Positions 1 through 5,114 of a stretch of 5,114 bases of DNA are shown here, one piece after another; the stretch's first letter is position 1; every line of letters begins with the position of its first letter. A program made the translations under genes and the position numbers. Location of the stretch: positions 1-5,114 of the forward strand of contig CANGVB010000337.1 in assembly GCA_947456995.1 (NCBI GenBank), given 5' to 3'. Source of the DNA: Bryobacteraceae bacterium. GTDB taxonomy: Bacteria > Acidobacteriota > Terriglobia > Bryobacterales > Bryobacteraceae. The notes under the pieces were generated by a model. It saw only the letters and a program-made list of their open reading frames with translations. It did not search any database and was not told where the DNA came from.

Positions 1-1705
1 CAAGAACTGGACGCAGGCGCGGGCCAATACGCCTGACGCCGTTTCAGGCAATGAACTGGCTACCTTCCTGCTTGGCGCGCCTACAAACGCCAGTGTTGAT
101 CGCGGAATCGATACCGCTTTCACCAATCGCTACTACGCAATCTTTGTGCAGGATGACTGGAAGCTGAGTCAGCGGCTTACGCTGAATCTTGGCCTTCGCT
201 GGGATTATGAGTCACCGTTGATGGAACGTTATGACCGCATGCTTCGTGGCTTCAACTTTGATGCGCCGAGTGCGATTACAGCACCGGGCTTGAACCTGAA
301 GGGTGGCGTGCAGTTTGCGGCGCAGAGTGGCAACCCCCGCAACTCCTTCAATCGCGATCGCAACAATATTCAGCCGCGCGTCGGACTGGCCTTCAAGCTG
401 GCTCCGAAGTGGATTCTGCGTGGTGGTTATGGGCTCTACTATCTGGGCCAGAACGAGTCTGGAGCAACGCAGGGATTTAGCCGGGCCACCAGCGCAATTA
501 CATCTACCGACGGCAATTTGACTCCTGCTGTAAACCTCACGAACGCGTTCTCAAACCTGCCTGGCGGACGCTTGCTTGCGCCGATCGGGAACTCACTGGG
601 AGCGGCAAGCTTCCTTGGTGAAGGCATCAACATCAACTACCTTGACCGGACCCTGCCTGCTTCGCATCAGTATTCGGTAGACGTACAGCATGAACTGCCG
701 GGCAACCTGCTGGCCGAGATTGGCTATGTCGGAAACCTGTCGCGTGGTCTTCCTGTGAATACGAATATCAACGTGATTCCGGGTGCGGAGATGGGGCGCC
801 GTTTGCCTAGTGGAGCGCTGGATACTGGCTATTACACAGCTCAGGTACCCAACCCGCTGCGTGGACTGATTCCGAATAATGCATCGAAGAACGGTGCGAC
901 GATTGCCCGTCAGGAATTGCTCTTGCCTTACCCGCAATATGGAGCATTCAACTACAACAACCTGTCGATTGGGAGCCAGCGCTACGACGGCCTGCAGGCA
1001 AAACTAACCAAGCGCTATTCGCGAGGCATTGTGTTCAATGCAAGCTATTCATGGATCAAAGTGAGAGAGCAGGTGTCGCTGTTGCGGCCTCAGGATTACA
1101 GCTATTCGAGCCCTACTTCTACTCCGCTTGAGGATCGCTCCGGCGGGCAGATCGACATTCCGCACAAGTTTGCCATTGCTGGTGTTTGGGATCTGCCGGT
1201 GGGCCGGGGGCAACACTTCGGCGGTAATGTCAACCGGCTGGCTGACCTGGCAATTGGCGGCTGGCAGTTGAACTTCAATGTCGCCTATCAGAGTGGCTGG
1301 ACGGCAGACTTCCCCAATGCCAAGCCAGCCAAGGACGGTTCGGCAAAACTCGATTCACCCAATTTGTTCACGCAGTACTTTGACACCACGCTTTGGAATG
1401 ATTCGACCGGGCGACGGGTGCCGGCACTCACCAACTTTGAATTGCGTGACTTCCCGACGAGGTTCAACGATGTTCGCGTTCCTGGCTATCGTAATGTGGA
1501 CGCCTCGCTGGCCAAGTTTTTCCCGATCACCGAGAAGGTGCGGATGCAGTTCCGCTTTGAGATGGTGAATGCGTTCAACCGGCCGTGGTTCTCGAATTTC
1601 GCTTCTGGCGCGCTAGATGTAACCAGCGCTCGCTTTGGCCAGCTCGACCCGACACAACGCAACCTGCCAAGATTCATCAAACTGGCACTCAACATGTCGT
1701 GGTAG
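1..1705 (+). CDS. TonB-dependent outer-membrane receptor, C-terminal beta-barrel part (5' truncated by window edge)
   Basis: This is the C-terminal part of a large TonB-dependent receptor of the carboxypeptidase-regulatory-like/Oar-like type, an outer-membrane barrel that imports substrate using TonB-ExbBD energy. The frame is open from base 2 and gives about 567 residues before the TAG at 1703-1705. The GTG at 146 is not a real start: conserved barrel sequence (ELATFLLGAP, TNRYYAIF) lies upstream and runs into VQDDWKLSQRLTLNLGLRWD. Other family landmarks are the NIQPRVGLAFKL strand, LPASHQYSVDVQHELPGNLL, IPHKFAIAGVWDLPVGRG, and the near-terminal GYRNVDASLAKFFPITEK and FRFEMVNAFNRPWF. It ends RFIKLALNMSW, and the terminal tryptophan fits the aromatic C-terminal residue recognised by the BAM machinery. 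Aligning its QDDW motif with QDNW of the second receptor suggests about 580 N-terminal residues (signal peptide, regulatory domain, plug) lie left of the window. No frameshift or internal stop is seen. The substrate is unknown. The lactonase-like gene follows 20 bp later. Confidence 0.95.
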   Translation, partial: KNWTQARANTPDAVSGNELATFLLGAPTNASVDRGIDTAFTNRYYAIFVQDDWKLSQRLTLNLGLRWDYESPLMERYDRMLRGFNFDAPSAITAPGLNLKGGVQFAAQSGNPRNSFNRDRNNIQPRVGLAFKLAPKWILRGGYGLYYLGQNESGATQGFSRATSAITSTDGNLTPAVNLTNAFSNLPGGRLLAPIGNSLGAASFLGEGININYLDRTLPASHQYSVDVQHELPGNLLAEIGYVGNLSRGLPVNTNINVIPGAEMGRRLPSGALDTGYYTAQVPNPLRGLIPNNASKNGATIARQELLLPYPQYGAFNYNNLSIGSQRYDGLQAKLTKRYSRGIVFNASYSWIKVREQVSLLRPQDYSYSSPTSTPLEDRSGGQIDIPHKFAIAGVWDLPVGRGQHFGGNVNRLADLAIGGWQLNFNVAYQSGWTADFPNAKPAKDGSAKLDSPNLFTQYFDTTLWNDSTGRRVPALTNFELRDFPTRFNDVRVPGYRNVDASLAKFFPITEKVRMQFRFEMVNAFNRPWFSNFASGALDVTSARFGQLDPTQRNLPRFIKLALNMSW

Positions 1706-1725
1706 CTGTGATAATCTCAAGCCGC

Positions 1726-2751
1726 ATGACACGTCGAGGACTTCTCCCCACTCTGGCCGCCCCTTTGGTTGCGGCTGCACAAACTGTGAATCGCGATTAC
1801 TCGGGCAAGACACCCATCCGTTATCCGGAGCCGGATGTCGTATCGCTCGATCCACGCTTTGACAAAGTGAAGATCGGCAACACAACCATACAGAGGTTGG
1901 CTACCGGATTCCTGTGGGCTGAAGGCCCGGCCTGGCACGGTGGTGGCAAGTATCTGGTGTGGAGCGATATCCCGAATGACAAGCAATATCGCTGGATCGA
2001 AGACGATGGGCATGTGAGTGTGATCCATCAGCCGGCTGGATACTCGAACGGGAATACGTTTGATTATCAGGGACGACAGATCTCCTGTGAGCATGGCAAC
2101 CGGCGGGTGTTGCGTTATGAGCTCGATGGGACGACTAGCGTGCTGGCCGACAAGTTTGAGGGCAAGCCGTTTAATGCGCCCAACGACGCAGTGGTACACC
2201 CGGATGGCGGGATCTGGTTTACTGACCCCGGCTATGGAAGCCTCGGCAATTATGAAGGGCACCAGGGCGAGTTGCTGCTCAAAGAAGCGGTGTACCGGAT
2301 TGACCCAACGACGAAGAAGATCGAGAAAGTAACCGATGAGATCTTTAAGCCCAATGGCTTGTGTTTCTCACCGGATTACAAGAAGCTGTATATCGCCGAT
2401 ACCGGCGCTACTCACTATCCAAAGGCACCGCGCAACATCAAGGTTTGGGATGTGGCAGACGCGAAGTCGCTCAAGGGTGGCAAGGAATTTTGCTCGATGG
2501 GCAAGGGCCTCGCCGACGGGATTCGAGCCGACGCCAACGGCAACATCTATGCGGCTGCGGGCTGGGTTGGTGCCGGTTACGATGGCGTGCAAATCTTTGC
2601 TCCAGATGGCAAAATGATCGGCCAGATCCATCTACCTGAGATCTGCGCCAACGTCTGTTTTGGCGGGACACGGCGGAATCGATTGTTTATGTGCGGGAGC
2701 CAATCCATGTACGCGGTGTATCTCGAAACACGCGGCGCACATATCTGCTGA
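1726..2751 (+). CDS. SMP-30/gluconolactonase/LRE family protein with probable Tat signal peptide
   Basis: A complete 341-residue protein of the SMP-30/gluconolactonase/LRE-like family: six-bladed beta-propellers that bind one divalent metal and typically hydrolyse sugar lactones to aldonic acids. The expected metal ligands can be placed by motif: E66 in AEGPAW, N153 in NAPNDAVVHPDG, N210 in KPNGLCFSPD and D264 in LADGIRADANGNIY. Other family landmarks are ISCEHGNRRVLRYE (119-132), GGIWFTDPGYG (161-171) and the closing NVCFGG...LFMCGSQSMYAVYLETRGA. The ATG at 1726 is chosen because it gives a twin-arginine motif (TRRGLL) followed by a short hydrophobic stretch ending VAAAQ, so Tat export with cleavage near residues 18-20 is likely; this fits a metalloprotein folded before export. 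There is no clear Shine-Dalgarno before it. In-frame GTG 1708 is an alternative, and frame extension back to 1585 only overlaps the receptor gene. Seven cysteines are present, several in family-conserved positions. Placement 20 bp after the receptor stop suggests co-transcription. The exact substrate is not readable and some family members are esterases. Confidence 0.94.
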   Translation: MTRRGLLPTLAAPLVAAAQTVNRDYSGKTPIRYPEPDVVSLDPRFDKVKIGNTTIQRLATGFLWAEGPAWHGGGKYLVWSDIPNDKQYRWIEDDGHVSVIHQPAGYSNGNTFDYQGRQISCEHGNRRVLRYELDGTTSVLADKFEGKPFNAPNDAVVHPDGGIWFTDPGYGSLGNYEGHQGELLLKEAVYRIDPTTKKIEKVTDEIFKPNGLCFSPDYKKLYIADTGATHYPKAPRNIKVWDVADAKSLKGGKEFCSMGKGLADGIRADANGNIYAAAGWVGAGYDGVQIFAPDGKMIGQIHLPEICANVCFGGTRRNRLFMCGSQSMYAVYLETRGAHIC

Positions 2752-2752
2752 A

Positions 2753-2796
2753 CTTTACATAATCTTTACCCCATTGACACCCATCTTTTACGGTTA
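2753..2796 (+). promoter_or_regulatory. Array of CTTTAC-like hexamers at 11-bp spacing (possible PhoB/OmpR-family binding site)
   Basis: Hexamers begin at 2753 (CTTTAC), 2764 (CTTTAC), 2775 (TGACAC) and 2786 (TTTTAC), exactly 11 bp apart. The first two are identical, the fourth differs by one base and the third is weak. The first pair reads as 7-mers CTTTACA and CTTTACC separated by the AT spacer TAAT, the same geometry as a Pho box (7-bp direct repeats, 4-bp AT spacer), although the bases differ from the E. coli CTGTCAT consensus. The third unit overlaps the -35 hexamer, where PhoB/OmpR-type activators usually sit. That a response regulator binds here is inference, and chance repetition in AT-rich DNA is possible. 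Confidence 0.4.
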
Positions 2797-2802
2797 TATG
2801 CT
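2774..2802 (+). promoter_or_regulatory. Predicted sigma-70-type promoter of the second receptor gene
   Basis: A perfect -35 hexamer TTGACA (2774-2779) is followed by a 17-bp spacer and the -10 hexamer TATGCT (2797-2802), which keeps the critical TA at positions 1-2 and T at position 6 of TATAAT. Transcription would start near 2809-2810, leaving a leader of about 63 nt before the ATG at 2873. It lies in the only sizeable intergenic gap of the window, immediately upstream of a receptor gene, which strengthens the call. A TTATAT at 2794-2799 is a poorer -10 because the spacer would be 14 bp. Confidence 0.62.
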
Positions 2803-2833
2803 AGCGGCAATTTGTCTCTATTGACGGGGGCAA

Positions 2834-2851
2834 TGCTCATCGTATTGAGCA
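2834..2851 (+). repeat. Inverted repeat in the 5' leader (6-bp stem, 6-nt loop)
   Basis: TGCTCA (2834-2839) and TGAGCA (2846-2851) are exact reverse complements around the 6-base loop TCGTAT. It lies about 25 nt after the predicted transcription start and ends 5 bases before the purine-rich ribosome binding site. It could form a small RNA hairpin in the leader or be a dyad operator for a dimeric repressor. A 6-bp stem can also arise by chance. There is no T-run after it, so it is not an intrinsic terminator. Confidence 0.35.
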
Positions 2852-2856
2852 ATCTA

Positions 2857-2864
2857 AAAGGGGG
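2857..2864 (+). promoter_or_regulatory. Ribosome binding site of the second receptor gene
   Basis: AAAGGGGG ends 8 bases before the ATG at 2873, a normal spacing. It is a G-only variant of the AGGAGG consensus. It supports 2873 as the start, together with the signal peptide that begins exactly there. The three Gs at 2862-2864 could pair with CCC at 2869-2871 across a TAAT loop, which is too small to make much of. Confidence 0.6.
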
Positions 2865-2872
2865 TAATCCCA

Positions 2873-5114
2873 ATGCAGCATCGTTCGCTGTGCAACTTAG
2901 TATTGCGCTCAGTCCTGGCAGCATCGCTATTCAGCTTTGCTGCCTTTGGCCAGCAGTCATCCGGTTCGATCCGAGGCGTCGTCAAGGACGCACAAGGTGC
3001 GACCGTACCCGGGGCCAAAGTCATTCTTATCGATGTCGCGCAAGGCGACAATCGAGACCTAACCACCAACAACGAAGGCGTCTTCTTCTTTAATCCGTTG
3101 AAGCCCTCGCTGTACAAAATCCAAGTCGAAGCAAGTGGGTTTAAGAAATATGAACGAAGCGAGATTCGCGTTTCTGCCAATGACCGCCTGGATCTCCCAG
3201 ACATCCTGTTGTCACTGGGTGCAATTACCGATTCGATTACGGTTGAAGCTTCCGGTGTCATCCTGCAGACTCGTGGTGCTGAAAAGGGCGGTGTATTGAC
3301 GGGCAATCAGGTGATTAACCTGGCACTCAATGGCCGTTCGTTTTTGGACCTTACTCGCACGGTGCCGGGCGTTGTGCCCACTGGTGGCATCGGCGGATCG
3401 GTAAACGGAAACCGCAACAATCAGAACAACCTGATGGTGGACGGAATCACGAATATCGATACGGGGTCCAATGGCGGACAGCTGGCGACGATGAACATCG
3501 ATCAGATTGCTGAATTCAAGATGTTGACGAATTCACAGCCTGCTGAATATGGCCGTTCTTCTGGTGCGGCGATTTCGGTAGTTACCAAGTCTGGTACGCG
3601 CGATCTGCATGGCACTGGATACATCTTCCACCGCCACGAAGGATTGAATGCCAATAACTGGCGCAACAATTTGGAAGGCCGCCAGCGGCAGCTCTTTCGC
3701 GACAAGACGGGTGGATTTAATTTGGGTGGGCCTGCTTATATTCCGAAACTGAACCCGAATCGCGACAAGCTCTTTTTCTTTGTTGGGATCGAATGGCAGA
3801 GCCGGTTGCAGCCGAATGATCTGCGTAGTGTGACGGTGCCAACGGTGGCACAGCGTAACGGCAACTTTGCCGGAACCACCCTAGGTGATGGAACCCCGAT
3901 TTTTATCCGCGACCCTCTGAGCACTGCGGCTTGCGATCAGCGGCAAGGCGGTGGAGGCTGCTTTGCCAACAACATGATTCCCGCCAGCCGTATCAATCCG
4001 GATGGGCAGAAGATCTTAAATTTCTACCCAACTCCGAACGTACCCATTGACCCTCAATTCAACTATCAGACTCAGCTCTCGGGCCAGTTGCCGCGTCGTG
4101 AAAACATCTACCGCGGCGACTACAACATCAACGATAAGTGGCGTTTTTATTCGCGCTTCATCAAGACCAGGTCTGAAGAAGACCGGCCTTACGGCCAGTG
4201 GAATGCCGACTACAACATCCCATTTGGCCCGATGAACTTTGGAAACCCAGGCTGGAGTTGGGTAAACAACCTTACGACGACAGTGAATCCGACCTTGACC
4301 AATGAATTCATCTTCGGTTCGTCGAAGAACGTTTTGAATATCGACCCTGTAGATCAGGCCTTTGACCGCGGTAAGCTCGGCTTGTCCTACAAGATGCCTT
4401 TTAGTGGCGACACGCTGAACCTGGTGCAGAACTGGCGATTTGGCGGCGTGCCCAACGCTCCGTTTACGAACTTCCTCGGAACCCCCTTCCGCAACTTCAA
4501 CCACACCTACGACATCACCGATAACGTAACCAAGGTACTTGGTTCGCACACGATGAAGTTTGGCATCTACCTTCACAAGAGCCTCAAGGATCAAACAGCT
4601 TTCACCTCAGTCAACGGTGATGTCTGGTTCGACAACAACACACAGAATCCTGGCGATACCAACTGGGCTTTCTCCAACGCTCTGCTCGGCAACTTTGACC
4701 GTCTGGCACAGTCGGACAGGGCGCTCAACGGGCAGTACCGGTCCTGGAACATCGAATGGTTTGCTCAGGACAACTGGCGTGTAAACAAGAAGCTGACGCT
4801 GGACTACGGCATTCGCTTCTACATCATCCAGCCGCAGTATGATGCGGGAGGAAACACCTCATCGTTTAACCCTGCGCTTTATGACAATGCCAGCCGGGCT
4901 CAGTTGATACAGCCTGTGCGGATCAATGGCGTAAACCAGGGCGTAAACCCGATTACCGGACAGACCGTGCCGAATGCGTTGGTCGGATCGATCATCAACA
5001 CGGGGAGAGGATTCGTAAATGGTCTTTATGCCAACGGCATGGGATTGTCGAATTCGAGTTCATACCCGAGAGGCTTGATCGACAGCCGTGGCGTGCACTA
5101 TGCTCCTCGTCTTG
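2873..5114 (+). CDS. TonB-dependent receptor with N-terminal carboxypeptidase-regulatory-like domain (3' truncated by window edge)
   Basis: An Oar-like TonB-dependent receptor, an outer-membrane importer, open from the ATG at 2873 through the right edge (747 complete codons, no stop). Residues 1-26 are a Sec signal peptide (basic start, hydrophobic SVLAASLFSFAAF, cleavage near AFG/QQ). Residues about 31-115 are a carboxypeptidase-regulatory-like beta-sandwich (GSIRGVVKDAQGATVPGAKV, then VEASGFKKY). DSITVEA at 120-126 is a plausible TonB box. The plug spans about 134-245, with LNGRSFLDLTRTVPGV, NNQNNLMVDGITN, EFKMLTNSQPAEYGRSSGA and VVTKSGTRDLHGTGY. The barrel follows, with RDKLFFFVGIEWQ near 297-309 and a loop holding C354 and C363, possibly a disulfide, before the family motif NNMIPASRINPDGQKIL. 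W629 begins the WFAQDNWRVNKKLTLDYGIRF strand that matches QDDWKLSQRLTLNLGLRW of the first receptor. About 300-450 residues should lie beyond the edge, judging from the first receptor. It has its own promoter and ribosome binding site, so it is probably a separate transcription unit. Its substrate is unknown. Confidence 0.96.
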   Translation, partial: MQHRSLCNLVLRSVLAASLFSFAAFGQQSSGSIRGVVKDAQGATVPGAKVILIDVAQGDNRDLTTNNEGVFFFNPLKPSLYKIQVEASGFKKYERSEIRVSANDRLDLPDILLSLGAITDSITVEASGVILQTRGAEKGGVLTGNQVINLALNGRSFLDLTRTVPGVVPTGGIGGSVNGNRNNQNNLMVDGITNIDTGSNGGQLATMNIDQIAEFKMLTNSQPAEYGRSSGAAISVVTKSGTRDLHGTGYIFHRHEGLNANNWRNNLEGRQRQLFRDKTGGFNLGGPAYIPKLNPNRDKLFFFVGIEWQSRLQPNDLRSVTVPTVAQRNGNFAGTTLGDGTPIFIRDPLSTAACDQRQGGGGCFANNMIPASRINPDGQKILNFYPTPNVPIDPQFNYQTQLSGQLPRRENIYRGDYNINDKWRFYSRFIKTRSEEDRPYGQWNADYNIPFGPMNFGNPGWSWVNNLTTTVNPTLTNEFIFGSSKNVLNIDPVDQAFDRGKLGLSYKMPFSGDTLNLVQNWRFGGVPNAPFTNFLGTPFRNFNHTYDITDNVTKVLGSHTMKFGIYLHKSLKDQTAFTSVNGDVWFDNNTQNPGDTNWAFSNALLGNFDRLAQSDRALNGQYRSWNIEWFAQDNWRVNKKLTLDYGIRFYIIQPQYDAGGNTSSFNPALYDNASRAQLIQPVRINGVNQGVNPITGQTVPNALVGSIINTGRGFVNGLYANGMGLSNSSSYPRGLIDSRGVHYAPRL

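Noticed and set aside
146..1705. GTG at 146 as the start of a 519-residue protein
   Set aside because: The same frame is open to the left edge and encodes conserved receptor sequence upstream, and position 146 falls within a barrel strand.
1585..1725. N-terminal extension of the SMP-30 protein back to 1585
   Set aside because: It would overlap the receptor gene by about 120 bases, encodes no family sequence and would bury the Tat-like signal inside the protein.
2712..2734. Possible terminator hairpin at the end of the SMP-30 gene (CGCG plus TGT pairing with ACA plus CGCG, one bulged G)
   Set aside because: It lies inside the coding sequence, has a bulge and an 8-base loop, and no T-run follows, so an intrinsic terminator is not supported. 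No other terminator is seen between 2735 and the promoter.
2812..3093. Plus-strand open frame overlapping the start of the second receptor (ATG at 2833 or TTG at 2812)
   Set aside because: The protein turns arginine-rich and low in complexity where it overlaps the carboxypeptidase-regulatory-like domain, typical of an out-of-frame reading. The GGGGG before ATG 2833 is only 2 bases away, too close for good initiation. Only its first codons remain of possible regulatory interest.
4016..4594. 192-residue open frame on the minus strand
   Set aside because: It lies wholly inside the well-supported second receptor gene, has no recognisable domain or ribosome binding site, and looks like a by-product of codon bias. 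The same applies to the minus-strand frames at 1717-2262 and 2854-3306.
1..5114. Insertion sequences, CRISPR arrays, tRNA genes, phage or defence genes
   Set aside because: No repeat-spacer pattern, tRNA-like fold, transposase motif or terminal inverted repeat was seen, and almost all of the window is accounted for by three ordinary coding regions.

Overview
The window looks like a chromosomal segment of an Acidobacteriota bacterium, probably Terriglobia in the Solibacter/Bryobacter direction. This rests on the gene families: very large TonB-dependent receptors with an N-terminal carboxypeptidase-regulatory-like domain, which these bacteria carry in many paralogous copies, and a twin-arginine-exported SMP-30/gluconolactonase-family protein. 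GC content is moderate and codon use is similar across all three genes. The taxonomic call is inference, not something read directly.

Layout, all on the + strand: (1) bases 1-1705 hold the C-terminal part of a TonB-dependent outer-membrane receptor, cut by the left edge. (2) Bases 1726-2751 hold a complete SMP-30/gluconolactonase/LRE-like beta-propeller protein with an apparent Tat signal, starting 20 bp after the receptor's stop and so probably co-transcribed with it. (3) Bases 2752-2872 are a compact, AT-richer control region with a good sigma-70-type promoter (TTGACA, 17 bp spacer, TATGCT), an array of CTTTAC-like hexamers at 11-bp steps that resembles PhoB/OmpR-family sites, an inverted repeat in the leader and a G-rich ribosome binding site. 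(4) From 2873 to the right edge runs a second, separately promoted receptor of the same superfamily. Its N-terminus is intact (signal peptide, carboxypeptidase-regulatory-like domain, plug, start of barrel) and its C-terminus is missing. It stays open for 747 codons, although neither receptor is whole in this window.

A reasonable working picture is a small nutrient-acquisition locus. The receptors would bring a substrate across the outer membrane with TonB energy, and the exported lactonase-like enzyme would act on a lactone or ester in the periplasm. The substrate cannot be read from the sequence. No RNA genes, insertion sequences, CRISPR arrays, integrase sites or phage genes are seen. I see no clearly new system. 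The least explained part is the control region at 2752-2872.
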